Below, piece by piece: positions 5,842 to 13,734 of a stretch of 13,734 nucleotides of DNA (position 1 is its first letter; every line of letters begins with the position of its first letter). The position numbers and the translations under genes are program-made. The notes under the pieces were generated by a model that worked only from the letters and a program-made list of their open reading frames with translations, made no database searches and was not told where the DNA came from. The stretch comes from UKL13-2 sp031368465. GTDB lineage: Bacteria; Pseudomonadota; Gammaproteobacteria; Burkholderiales; Usitatibacteraceae. The stretch is taken from assembly GCA_031368465.1 (NCBI GenBank), contig JANMNT010000171.1, positions 1 to 13,734 of the forward strand, given 5' to 3'.

Positions 5842-7095
5842 ATGAAACCTGTTTACCTCGTCCCCGGATTGCGCACGCCGTTTTACAAGACCGATGGCGC
5901 GCTGAGGGGGTTTGACGCGATTCAAATGTCAGTGCCGGTGGTGCAGGCGATGGCAAAAATTGCGCGGCCTGACCTGATGATCTGGGGAACCGTCATCCCG
6001 AGTCTGCGCTGGAGCAATATCGCCCGCGAAGTGTTGATGGATGCGAAACTCGACGCGACCATTCCGGCGCATTCAAACGTGCAGGCATGCTCGACCTCGA
6101 TGGTGGGTGTGTTTGACGCGGCCGGCATGTTGAGCGACCACGCGCCACTGGCAATGGTTGGTGGTGTTGAAGCCATGAGTCAGGTGCAAATCGGTTTGAC
6201 GCAGGGTTTTTCGAACTGGTTGCGGGCGGTGATGCAGGCGCGCACCTTTGGCCAGCGGCTTGATGCCATTACCAGCATCAAATTCAAAGACGTCCGGCTC
6301 GATATCCCGAGCGTGAAAAATCGCTCAACCGGCAAGAGCATGGGCGAACACTGCGAGGAAATGGCCAAGACCTGGAAAATTCAACGTGCCGCGCAGGACA
6401 AAATTGCCTATGACAGTCACGCCCGCGCCGTCAAGGCGATGGGCAACGGGTTTTTTGACGACCTTGTTATCAATATCAACGGTAATGGCAAGGACGGCAT
6501 TCCGCGCGCCGATTCAACCCTGGAAAAACTGTCCACACTCAAGCCCGCCTTTGATCGCGGTGGGGCTGGCACGGTTACCGCCGGCAATGCGTCACCACTC
6601 ACCGACGGTGCCGCCGCAATCTGGGTGGCCAATGAACAGGGGCTGGCCAAGTTGCCGCCCGGTGCGGCGCGTGTGAAGTTGCTCGACTATGAAATTGCCG
6701 GCGTGGATATTTTTACCGAGGGCCTGTTGATGGCACCGGCCTACGCGATTCCGCGCCTGCTGGCGCGCCATGGTCTGACACTCAACGATATCGACCTGTG
6801 GGAAATTCACGAAGCGTTTGCCGCGCAGGTGTTGTGCAATATCGCCGCGTTAGAAAGTGAAACCTTCCTGCGCGAAAAAGTGAAGGTGAACCAAACACTC
6901 GGCAAATTCCCGTGGGAGCGCCTCAACCCCAATGGCGGAAGTGTGGCGATCGGTCATCCGTTTGGGGCCACCGGCGCACGTATTCTTTCGCAGGCAACCA
7001 AACAACTCGCGGCGATGGGTGCCGGCAAAAAAGCGATTGTCAGCATATGTGCCGATGGCGGGTTGGGGACGGTGGCGTTATTGGAAAGTGTTTAG
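5842..7095 (+). CDS. Thiolase, acetyl-CoA C-acyltransferase (FadI-like)
   Basis: This 417-residue thiolase should catalyse CoA-dependent cleavage of 3-ketoacyl-CoA, the last step of fatty-acid beta-oxidation, or the reverse condensation. The nucleophilic Cys83 lies in NVQACSTS. Other family blocks are GGVEAMS, the acceptor region TAGNASPLTDGAAA, HEAFAAQ, the catalytic His in GGSVAIGHPFGATGAR and the second Cys in CADGGLG. NIAREV before the active Cys, AFAAQVLCNI, and CADGGLG rather than CIGGGQG resemble the FadI (anaerobic/trifunctional beta subunit) branch more than FadA. ATG 5842 is preferred over the in-frame TTG-like upstream extension because MKPVYLVPGLRTPF is a normal thiolase N-terminus. 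No fadJ or acyl-CoA dehydrogenase is adjacent; the substrate range is unknown. Confidence 0.9.
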   Translation: MKPVYLVPGLRTPFYKTDGALRGFDAIQMSVPVVQAMAKIARPDLMIWGTVIPSLRWSNIAREVLMDAKLDATIPAHSNVQACSTSMVGVFDAAGMLSDHAPLAMVGGVEAMSQVQIGLTQGFSNWLRAVMQARTFGQRLDAITSIKFKDVRLDIPSVKNRSTGKSMGEHCEEMAKTWKIQRAAQDKIAYDSHARAVKAMGNGFFDDLVININGNGKDGIPRADSTLEKLSTLKPAFDRGGAGTVTAGNASPLTDGAAAIWVANEQGLAKLPPGAARVKLLDYEIAGVDIFTEGLLMAPAYAIPRLLARHGLTLNDIDLWEIHEAFAAQVLCNIAALESETFLREKVKVNQTLGKFPWERLNPNGGSVAIGHPFGATGARILSQATKQLAAMGAGKKAIVSICADGGLGTVALLESV

Positions 7096-7146
7096 CCGGC
7101 TTCTGAATTTGCATCAGTGTGGAAATGAAACGGCAGATTGAAACAA

Positions 7147-7170
7147 AAAAGGGGCCGCTTGGCCCCTTTT
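7147..7170. terminator. Bidirectional rho-independent terminator
   Basis: A perfect 10-bp stem, AAAAGGGGCC and GGCCCCTTTT, surrounds a GCTT loop. The T run serves the thiolase on plus; the A run on the left serves as the T run for the converging minus gene whose stop is at 7189. It separates the two convergent genes. Confidence 0.92.
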
Positions 7171-7188
7171 CAATTTTATCGCTGCTTG

Positions 7189-9474
7189 TTATTTTGATAT
7201 CCGATACGCCGTAAAGACTTGCTGCGGCGATGATGTCAGGTCGATAGCCGTAAGGGTAATACCATCCGCATTCAGCGTAAAGCTCATCCCCGCAGGTTGC
7301 GCCGCACTCGATTGGAATAGTCCGCCTGTGCCATTGGTGTCGTAGATTGGATTGGACACCCTCAAAATTTTGGTGCTGGCATCGTAGGTGTACGAACCGA
7401 ACTCGACACCCGGACGCGGTGGGCTGGCACCGGGGTCACCAATTGGATCTGACAACATGAATTTCCCATTCGATCCAAAGACCACGGTCTGGTTTTTGAT
7501 TGCCGTCGAAAACAATGTCCATGCACCCACAATTGTGCCGGGAATGTTTTCAATTTTTGGCAGCAATTCGCCTGTTGAAACACGGATGCCGCTGCCCTCG
7601 GGCCGTACCCGATCCGTCGACTTGGAATGTGAAAGCCCGGCCTGAAGATTGGTGTCAACAGTCGGGCTGCCGATAATTCGATAGCCGTTCGAGTCAAAGC
7701 CGGTCACGGTGGCAAAACCATGCTCAACACCGGCCGTCTCAATTTTTGTTGCGGTCGGCGTGGTGCCAAGCGAGCCGTTGGCTTGCAAATAAATGTCCAC
7801 GTCCGGCTGACCAACCATATATTCGCCTGTTGGTCCAAATCGAACCATCACCCCCTCAGTCGCGCCGACGATGCCATAGACGTTTTCGGCCAAAACCGGA
7901 AATGCCTGCGACGAAAAGTGCGCGTTGGCCTGGTCAACGGTCTTGATGGTACCAGTCAGCCCACCGGCCGTCATCGCCGCCTGCAGGGCGGTATTGGCCG
8001 CCGATGCAAACGTGGATGGCGTTGTTGTCAGATTGATCGCGGCGGTCACGCCAGCCGCCGTTGGTGCGGTGATGTTGATACCGTTGGCCGCATTGCCATC
8101 CGCGTCGAGCGACTGGAGCAACACCAGCAGATTGGTCAATTTGTTGGCGTTGCCGCCGGATAATTGCATCGGCGAAATAACGCCATTGGCGGTGACCGTT
8201 CCCAACTGCAATGTCCCAAGCGTGAATGTCACGGTGTCATTCGGGTTGTAACGGTATTTGCCGTCGGCATCCGTCACACCGCTGACACCGGATGATGTGG
8301 TGTACGCAACACCGGCAACTTTGGCGTCCGATAAAATGCCGCTCTGCGACGCGGACACCGTGAATGGCGCGGTACCAGCGTTGGTGACAACGGTTGGTGC
8401 GGCACCGGCCGGATTCATCAGCCAAAGTGTTATTTGACCGGTTGTCTGCAGCCAGGCGATATCAGTAATGCCGTTGCCATCAAAGTCGCCGACCGCATAG
8501 AGCCGCCAAGTCACGTCGCTCGCGGGTAGCGCTACTGTTGTTGAGGGAATCACCAGCGCGCTCGAGGTGCAAGATGCATTTTGATCGTCCGGCGCGCCGG
8601 TGTACGGCGGCAATACCAAGCCGACCGCATTGAGCTTCGCCAGCTGTACGGCACCGGTAACACTATTTCGATACAGAATATCGCCACGACCATCACCGGA
8701 AAAATTGCCAAATTTCTGTGCGGTCATGCCGGATGGAACGGTCCCGGCTGAAAGGTTTGCGCAGGTCCGGCCTGGGGTCGCCATTAACACACGAATGACA
8801 CCTTCCGGGCTGATGTAGACCATGTCGGCGGCATTGTCACCGTTGATATCGGCCGCACCCAACAATGTCCAAGTCAGCGGGGCACCGCCACGCTTGCGAA
8901 CCTGTGTGACATTGGTCGGGTTTTGTACCGTGGCGTTGGTGTTGGGTGCGCCCGCGGTAAACCAAATGTACGACACGCCGGTATCAGGTGATTCACTGAC
9001 AACGTAGCGCCAGACAATATCGCCAAAGCCATCGCCATCGAGGTCGCCGACTGCCTGCACATCCCAGGTCCGTTTAACGTTGCGGATCAGGCGTTCACGC
9101 GTCGGATCAAAATCCAATAGCGCCCGCGCTTCGCCGAACTCACCTTGTGTGATGTTTTGCATTAATAGATCGCTCTTGGCACCGGCATCCAATTTATTGG
9201 CGCCGAGCAATCGATAGTTTAATCCGGGGTCCGTTACGTCGGTAAACGTAAACGTGTTGCCGGCAAATCGTCCCGCCTTCAGCGAAGGTGACGTGGTGGT
9301 TGAGCGCACCACAATAGCGCTCTTGCCAAGTCCATCGAGGTCAACATTGTCGATGACTTGCTGGGCGAAAACATTGCCGGCGAAAAGGAAGACGAAGGAC
9401 ACCGCGGCAAACACATTGCGGCACGCGGCTGAAACAATCGCCGACGGCGATTGGAAAAGGTGGTTCGAATACAT
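7189..9474 (-). CDS. Exported FG-GAP/VCBS-repeat protein with tandem C-terminal lipocalin-like domains
   Basis: This 761-residue protein starts with a signal peptide (hydrophobic segment about 20-36, likely cleavage VFA/QQ after Ala37), so it is secreted or surface-exposed. Residues 44-340 hold FG-GAP/VCBS repeats with Ca-binding-type loops: DLDGLG near 45, DLDGDG at 144-149, DINGDN at 209-214, SGDG near 260 and DFDGNG at 330-335, forming part of a beta-propeller. Residues 379-410 (SDAKVAGVAYTTSSGVSG...DADGKYRY) are a carboxypeptidase-regulatory-like module, followed by an alanine-rich stretch. Residues about 530-645 and 649-760 look like two diverged copies of one beta-sheet domain (see findings). 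AAGGGGG six bases upstream supports ATG 9474. Function is unknown; adhesion or sensing is an inference. Confidence 0.85.
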   Translation of the reverse strand: MYSNHLFQSPSAIVSAACRNVFAAVSFVFLFAGNVFAQQVIDNVDLDGLGKSAIVVRSTTTSPSLKAGRFAGNTFTFTDVTDPGLNYRLLGANKLDAGAKSDLLMQNITQGEFGEARALLDFDPTRERLIRNVKRTWDVQAVGDLDGDGFGDIVWRYVVSESPDTGVSYIWFTAGAPNTNATVQNPTNVTQVRKRGGAPLTWTLLGAADINGDNAADMVYISPEGVIRVLMATPGRTCANLSAGTVPSGMTAQKFGNFSGDGRGDILYRNSVTGAVQLAKLNAVGLVLPPYTGAPDDQNASCTSSALVIPSTTVALPASDVTWRLYAVGDFDGNGITDIAWLQTTGQITLWLMNPAGAAPTVVTNAGTAPFTVSASQSGILSDAKVAGVAYTTSSGVSGVTDADGKYRYNPNDTVTFTLGTLQLGTVTANGVISPMQLSGGNANKLTNLLVLLQSLDADGNAANGINITAPTAAGVTAAINLTTTPSTFASAANTALQAAMTAGGLTGTIKTVDQANAHFSSQAFPVLAENVYGIVGATEGVMVRFGPTGEYMVGQPDVDIYLQANGSLGTTPTATKIETAGVEHGFATVTGFDSNGYRIIGSPTVDTNLQAGLSHSKSTDRVRPEGSGIRVSTGELLPKIENIPGTIVGAWTLFSTAIKNQTVVFGSNGKFMLSDPIGDPGASPPRPGVEFGSYTYDASTKILRVSNPIYDTNGTGGLFQSSAAQPAGMSFTLNADGITLTAIDLTSSPQQVFTAYRISK

Positions 9475-9499
9475 TGCGCCCCCTTGTTAGATTGGAAAT

Positions 9500-9528
9500 A
9501 ATGTATGTTCTATCTTTGCTGGTCGCAA
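9500..9528 (-). promoter_or_regulatory. Candidate promoter for the VCBS-repeat gene
   Basis: On the minus strand, TTGCGA (9523-9528) lies 17 bp before TACATT (9500-9505), four of six matches each. It precedes a good ribosome binding site for ATG 9474. Confidence 0.35.
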
Positions 9529-9654
9529 AACAAGCAGCTGGGTGGTGTAGTGATTAAATAATAGTTGACATGCTGATCTTATGCCACTGTTGTTTGTCGC
9601 TTGCCAATTTTGTACTGTAAATTATTCGTTAGACACCCGAATATCGTAAGCGCA

Positions 9655-10275
9655 ATGTCATTAACCCAACACACCTCCTCGCGTTCGACATGGACGCTGC
9701 GCATCATCGGCTGGACCATCGCATTGATGATTATCCTGCCGCTCGCGTATAAAACAATGATCCGCCAGCAAGTCGCAAAAAAGGTCGAATGCCTCGAACA
9801 GGCGGCATCGACCGGTCGCGCCGTTTCGCCGACAACCTCGGTCAACAAATTCGCCGCGTGTGAACTCGGTCAGGCGGCGGTATCAAGCAAGGCGGATTCC
9901 GCTTCGACCACAGGCGGCAATTCGACAAACGCCAGCGCAACCGCATCGTCTGACCCGCTGATCGCCGCCCGTTGTCGCTATGCCGGTGTCTGGGCTGCCA
10001 CACGCGGACCGATGGTTTATATGGTGACCCTCGAAGCCGATGGCCGTTTCATTGCCGAACCATCTGAAAACACCCCGCCGAACGCCGCCACCATCACCGG
10101 CGCGTGGAGTGTGGCCGGCAACAAAATGGCGTGGGCGTATGACAATGGGCCGGTATGGCCGCCGGATATCAATCCGATTACCGCGGCGGGTGATCGCGAA
10201 TTTACGCTGGTCGAGGTGAATGGCGCAACCACACGTTACGAGCTGGTTGACCGACTGGCTGGTGCTTGCAGGTAA
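9655..10275 (+). CDS. Membrane-anchored protein with C-terminal beta domain, unrecognised
   Basis: This 206-residue protein has one N-terminal membrane segment (about 15-33, WTLRIIGWTIALMIILPLAY), a short helical part with CLEQA and ACELGQA, a low-complexity Ser/Thr/Ala linker (about 70-100), and a C-terminal domain beginning CRYAGVWAATRG. The domain pattern, G.W, a DGRF turn, then GAWSVAGNKMAW and a closing YELVDR strand, resembles lipocalin-like or META-type barrels, which is inference. It is likely anchored in the inner membrane with the domain in the periplasm. ATG 9655 is chosen over an upstream TTG at 9601 because it places the membrane segment normally; its ribosome binding site is weak. 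It is divergent from the VCBS-repeat gene, 180 bp away. Confidence 0.7.
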   Translation: MSLTQHTSSRSTWTLRIIGWTIALMIILPLAYKTMIRQQVAKKVECLEQAASTGRAVSPTTSVNKFAACELGQAAVSSKADSASTTGGNSTNASATASSDPLIAARCRYAGVWAATRGPMVYMVTLEADGRFIAEPSENTPPNAATITGAWSVAGNKMAWAYDNGPVWPPDINPITAAGDREFTLVEVNGATTRYELVDRLAGACR

Positions 10276-10341
10276 GTTGGCTGGTGGTGGAGATTGGCCT
10301 CAAATCGCTTTGTCGGGCGCAACACGCTAAATTCGAAGCGG

Positions 10342-11160
10342 TCACCTTTCGATGGTGACAATATGCGCCTGAATCCTGCCATCCACGGGTCCTTCACCGA
10401 ATTGACCGGTGATTGCTGTCGCCGCGATGTCGGTTGCTGTATCGAGCTTCGAGGCGTCTCGCACCTCTATTTCATTTCGTAGCGGCGTCCCCTGGCAGTA
10501 TGCGATCGCCGGTATGCGCGCAGACAGCGCCCGACTTCGCGCGGCTAGCGTTTGGATCCGGGCCGGCTTCGTGAACCCACCGTTTTCAAGATCACCTCTG
10601 ATGGTACGGGCATCGGAATAGCCGTGTGGTGTACGAGCAAGGAAACGCGGCGGGTCGCTGGGAAACAGCTGCACCAGTGAACTTGTCACGACATCCGCAA
10701 ATTCGTTTGCACCAATCTGATCCCAAACATTAAAAATAAATACGCCCCCCGGCTTGAGAACGCGCCGCGCCTCGGCAAAGGCTTTGGCTTTTTCAGGAAA
10801 GAACATCGCGCCGAACTGACATACAACGGCGTCAAACGTTTCATCTGAAAAAGGTAGTTGCATGGCATCTGCCTGACGCCATTCAATAGATCGCCCGGCA
10901 CCGATGATCGAAGCCTGGTCAAGCATCGCCTGATTTAAGTCTGTGGCGATGATCGAGACGTGCTCAGGAAGCGCTGATGCCATGGCGCGCGTCACGACAC
11001 CGGTACCGGCGGCAATTTCGAGCACGTGAGACGGCGTTCGTAAAGCAAGCCGATTAGCAAGATCTGTTGCGTACGGCGCGAATATCAGAGGAACCAAATA
11101 CGTTTCATAAAGATTCGGAATCGAGCCGGTGAAAACATTGTCGGGATCTGCATTGCTCAT
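10342..11160 (-). CDS. Class I SAM-dependent methyltransferase (UbiE/Methyltransf_11 type)
   Basis: This 272-residue protein is predicted to transfer a methyl group from S-adenosylmethionine to an unknown small molecule. The SAM-binding motif I is VLEIAAGTG (46-54); Asp74 in ATDLNQAML would bind the ribose; DAMQLPF (98-104) and DAVVCQFG (110-117) follow; RRVLKPGG (132-139) is the usual motif III region. ATG 11160 is preferred over 11196 because TAAGG precedes it at a usable distance and MSNADPDN fits the family. It starts 38 bp after the SDR stop on the same strand, so the two are probably co-transcribed. Confidence 0.85.
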   Translation of the reverse strand: MSNADPDNVFTGSIPNLYETYLVPLIFAPYATDLANRLALRTPSHVLEIAAGTGVVTRAMASALPEHVSIIATDLNQAMLDQASIIGAGRSIEWRQADAMQLPFSDETFDAVVCQFGAMFFPEKAKAFAEARRVLKPGGVFIFNVWDQIGANEFADVVTSSLVQLFPSDPPRFLARTPHGYSDARTIRGDLENGGFTKPARIQTLAARSRALSARIPAIAYCQGTPLRNEIEVRDASKLDTATDIAATAITGQFGEGPVDGRIQAHIVTIER

Positions 11161-11198
11161 GATGTTTGCCTTAGCCTCATGGTGCCCCGCCGGCATTG

Positions 11199-11984
11199 TT
11201 ACGCCGACAAGCCACCATCAATCACCAGATGATGGCCCACAACATACGATGCCGCGTCCGAGCATAGCCACAATATGCCCGCGGCAACTTCGTCTGCATG
11301 TGCCACACGGCCGGCCGGAATACGCGCCGTCTGCTCGGCGTAATGCGCATTAACTTGTTCGGGCGTGAAACCGGCCAGCCGTCGTTGCCGGCGTGGCGTT
11401 TCAATGGCGCCGGGGCAGATGCTGTTGATGCGAATGCCCATCGGGATATATTCGCGTGCCGCCGCCGTGGTCAAGCCATTCATGCCGTGTTTGGTGGCGC
11501 TGTAAATGGCCGCTTTGGGTGAGCTGGAAAAACCATTGACCGACGAGACATTAACAATCGCGCCGCCGCCGGTGTTCAACATGGCGTCGATTTCGTGTTT
11601 CATACACAACCATGCACCACGCAAGTCGACCGCGATACTGCGGTCAACCGCGTCCAGTGGAATGTCAGCCGTAAGGACCAACGGGAATTCGGCCGCGGCG
11701 TTGTTCACCGCGAAGTCGAGTCGTCCATACATTTCAACGCACGCGGCGACCATTTTCTCGACCTGCGTGGGGTCGGCCACGTCAATCGACAAAAAATGCG
11801 CCGTACCACCGAGGGCAATTAATTCAGCCAGTGCCTTTTCTCCACGCGCAACGTTGCGGCCCACCACCAGCACCTTTGCGCCGGCGACAACAAACATCTT
11901 TGCCGTCGCGAGGCCGATACCGTCGGTGCCGCCGGTAATCAACACCACCTTGCCGTTGAAGTCGTACTGGCAATTTCCGGTCAT
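11199..11984 (-). CDS. Short-chain dehydrogenase/reductase
   Basis: This 261-residue classical SDR oxidises or reduces a hydroxyl/carbonyl with NAD(P). The nucleotide-binding motif TGGTDGIG is at 17-24; Arg43 after the second strand hints at NADP preference. DVAD (68-71) and NNAA (94-97) are in place. The catalytic Ser148, Tyr161 and Lys165 (YSATK) are intact, and the family's PG motif is ICPGAIETP. The position normally holding the fourth catalytic residue Asn is Asp120 (VDLRGAW). The substrate is unknown. It lies 37 bp after the S9 peptidase gene and 38 bp before the methyltransferase gene. The Shine-Dalgarno of ATG 11984 is weak, consistent with translation from a longer transcript. Confidence 0.9.
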   Translation of the reverse strand: MTGNCQYDFNGKVVLITGGTDGIGLATAKMFVVAGAKVLVVGRNVARGEKALAELIALGGTAHFLSIDVADPTQVEKMVAACVEMYGRLDFAVNNAAAEFPLVLTADIPLDAVDRSIAVDLRGAWLCMKHEIDAMLNTGGGAIVNVSSVNGFSSSPKAAIYSATKHGMNGLTTAAAREYIPMGIRINSICPGAIETPRRQRRLAGFTPEQVNAHYAEQTARIPAGRVAHADEVAAGILWLCSDAASYVVGHHLVIDGGLSA

Positions 11985-12021
11985 GACGTTAGCCCATTTG
12001 GTTGCAACTAAAAATCGATGC

Positions 12022-13665
12022 CTATTTTTTCTCAGGCCCCGCCACTTTTGCCTGATTGAATCGATCCTTCTCGTCTTCCCGGTCGTTAAACGCGATCCCT
12101 TTTTCCATCCACTCAGGTTTTGGCGCGCCCTTCAGGAAGTGATCAAAAAACTGGTTCATGCGCAGGCCAAAATCCTTCTGGTCCGCCCGCCGGCGCAGAC
12201 CGTGCAACGCGCCGTTGTAATTGAAGTAATAGGCCTCTTTGTCATAACGACGCATCGCCAGGAACAATTCGATGCCCTGATACCATGGCACTGCGTCATC
12301 CTGGTCGTTATGCAGAATCAGCAACGGGGTTTTGACTTTGGTGATGTGAAATACCGGTGAATTGGCGAGGTAGAGGGCAGGTGCTTCCTGCAAGCTTTTG
12401 CCGATGCGACTTTGTTGTTGTTCATACTGAAACTGTCGGGGCAATCCGGAGCCCCAGCGAATACCCGAGTAGGCGCTGGTCATGTTGCCGACCGGTGCGC
12501 CGGCTTCGGCGGCACGGAAGCGATTGGTTTGTGTGACCATCCACGCGATCTGGTAGCCGCCCCAGGAATGGCCCTGAATGCCGATGGATTTTTCGTCGAT
12601 GAATCCCTGCCTGGCCAGTTTGTTGATCGCCGGCAAAACCGCATCAAGCGCACTTTTGCCCGGCTGGCCGGTGGTGTAGGCAATGTCCGGCATGAGAATG
12701 ACATAACCGTTGCTGGTGTAGAGCGATGGGTTGATATTCTGGCTCGGCGCCGGATTGACAAAGCCATGCACGTTTTGCGACAGCCGCTCGTAAATGTAAA
12801 CCATCAGCGGATATTTTTTCTTCGGGTCGAAATTTGCCGGTTTGTAGACAGCCGCCGTAAGTGGCACGCCCTTGGCATTGTTGAATGCCATCAATTCACT
12901 TGTGCCCCAATCGAATGCGGCGACCTGCGCGCCGACGTTGCTGACCTTTTTTGGCGCGACAAAATTGCTGTCGCTAGTAAACAAATCCGGAAAAACGTCA
13001 AAGCGTGATGCGGTGGTGAGCAATACATCAGCGTCTTGTGCGCGGCCAACATAACGAAAATTGTTGTCGCCCCAGATCAGGCGTTGTGGTGCGGTGGTGG
13101 CATCAAACGATGTCCGGTAAAAGCCGGATGCGCGGGTCACTTCGCTTTCGCCGCGCAGTACCAACGGTTTTTTGGTATCGACGCCGCGCTCCTCGTCGTC
13201 TTCATCGACTGGTTCGATACGTTGCACGCGCAAGCGGATTTTTGATTTGCGGCCTTCGCCACGCGTAATGTTTTGCGCCGGCCGGCCATCGACAAATACC
13301 TGCCATACGTCGAACTTATCGTAAATCAATACAGATGCGCTGTCGGACGTCCAACCGGCGGTGCCGTATGGGCCGGCGGGCGAGGGCGAATCGTGTTCTT
13401 CGTTGTGGACCGCGGTTTTCATGCCGGCGGTGATGCGCTTGATGCTGCCATCGGTGGTGTTGACGGCGTGCCAATGTTTGTTTTGATAAAACACCACTGA
13501 CTTGCCGTCCGGCGACCATTGCCCTTGCGGGACAACGCCACTGCCGCGCAGTTTTTTGAATGCCAGTGTGCGGGCACCGGTTGTTGCATTGATCACATAC
13601 AGATCGGCATAACCGCCGTCGTAATCGACCAACCGGCGGTAGGCGCGATCGTCTGCGCCAACCAT
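12022..13665 (-). CDS. S9-family peptidase (prolyl oligopeptidase-like), 5' end missing or broken
   Basis: This 547-codon frame from the first ATG covers the end of the beta-propeller and the full catalytic domain of an S9 serine peptidase. The triad is Ser367 in GHSWGG, Asp456 in HNDQDDAVP and His488 in ALHGL. WSPDGKSVVF and GWTSDSASV near the start are TolB/DPP4-type propeller blades. The C-terminal tail is charged. Full-length relatives have a signal peptide and a complete propeller ahead of this; here the first ATG falls inside the propeller with no signal peptide. The same frame continues upstream as readable sequence (FHFNDYPA) but is interrupted by TAG (13684-13686) and TGA at the edge (13732-13734). 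It may be a decayed pseudogene or carry sequence errors. Without a signal peptide the shortened product would stay in the cytoplasm. Confidence 0.85.
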   Translation of the reverse strand: MVGADDRAYRRLVDYDGGYADLYVINATTGARTLAFKKLRGSGVVPQGQWSPDGKSVVFYQNKHWHAVNTTDGSIKRITAGMKTAVHNEEHDSPSPAGPYGTAGWTSDSASVLIYDKFDVWQVFVDGRPAQNITRGEGRKSKIRLRVQRIEPVDEDDEERGVDTKKPLVLRGESEVTRASGFYRTSFDATTAPQRLIWGDNNFRYVGRAQDADVLLTTASRFDVFPDLFTSDSNFVAPKKVSNVGAQVAAFDWGTSELMAFNNAKGVPLTAAVYKPANFDPKKKYPLMVYIYERLSQNVHGFVNPAPSQNINPSLYTSNGYVILMPDIAYTTGQPGKSALDAVLPAINKLARQGFIDEKSIGIQGHSWGGYQIAWMVTQTNRFRAAEAGAPVGNMTSAYSGIRWGSGLPRQFQYEQQQSRIGKSLQEAPALYLANSPVFHITKVKTPLLILHNDQDDAVPWYQGIELFLAMRRYDKEAYYFNYNGALHGLRRRADQKDFGLRMNQFFDHFLKGAPKPEWMEKGIAFNDREDEKDRFNQAKVAGPEKK

Positions 13666-13734
13666 GCGCGCATCCTGGGTGTGCTACGCTGGATAGTCGT
13701 TGAAATGGAACATCGCTACCGCTTGCTTGAATCA

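Noticed and set aside
5167..5925. 252-codon minus-strand open frame
   Set aside because: It lies antisense to the well-supported LysR gene and has no recognisable domain or ribosome binding site; it is a GC-driven shadow.
7720..8251. Plus-strand open frames inside the VCBS-repeat gene
   Set aside because: They are antisense shadows of a gene with signal peptide, ribosome binding site and recognisable repeats.
10276..10341. Terminator between the converging genes ending at 10275 and 10342
   Set aside because: No convincing GC-rich stem followed by a T run is visible in this gap.
11506..12360. 284-codon plus-strand open frame
   Set aside because: It overlaps the SDR and S9 genes in antisense, both of which have intact catalytic motifs; composition is unlike a real protein.

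Overview
The window looks like a chromosomal segment of a Gram-negative proteobacterium with moderately high GC, probably beta- or gammaproteobacterial. The evidence is a close full-length relative of E. coli YcaO, a FadI-type thiolase, a lipoprotein patatin, a LysR regulator and dispersed short palindromic repeats of a kind common in proteobacterial intergenic DNA. I cannot name a genus. No rRNA, tRNA, CRISPR array, transposase or phage gene is visible.

Layout. Bases 1-460: the left edge carries an integron attC recombination site (326-385) preceded by unassigned open frames, so the window probably begins at the end of a gene-cassette array or cassette cluster. Bases 462-833: a small SpoIIAA/STAS-like protein, flanked by a 34-bp imperfect direct repeat (390-423 and 936-969). 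Bases 1028-2422: a patatin-like phospholipase with a lipoprotein signal. Bases 2437-2710: a non-coding cluster of dispersed repeats and palindromes. Bases 2898-4622: stand-alone ycaO. Bases 4697-4816 (minus): a 39-residue membrane peptide gene with a strong ribosome binding site, divergent from a LysR regulator (4897-5781); an inverted repeat lies inside the peptide gene's predicted promoter. Bases 5842-7095: FadI-like thiolase, ended by a strong bidirectional terminator (7147-7170). Bases 7189-9474 (minus): a large exported FG-GAP/VCBS-repeat protein, divergent from a 206-residue membrane-anchored protein (9655-10275). Bases 10342-13665 (minus): S9 peptidase, SDR oxidoreductase and class I methyltransferase, in transcription order, with gaps of 37 and 38 bp, so possibly one transcript. 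The S9 frame has an in-frame TAG just upstream of its first ATG and lacks the usual N-terminus.

The genes do not add up to one obvious pathway. Most are housekeeping or accessory singletons. The parts most worth following are the attC site with its neighbouring repeat, the LysR/small membrane peptide pair, and the broken S9 peptidase. I found no convincing new multi-gene defence or biosynthetic system.
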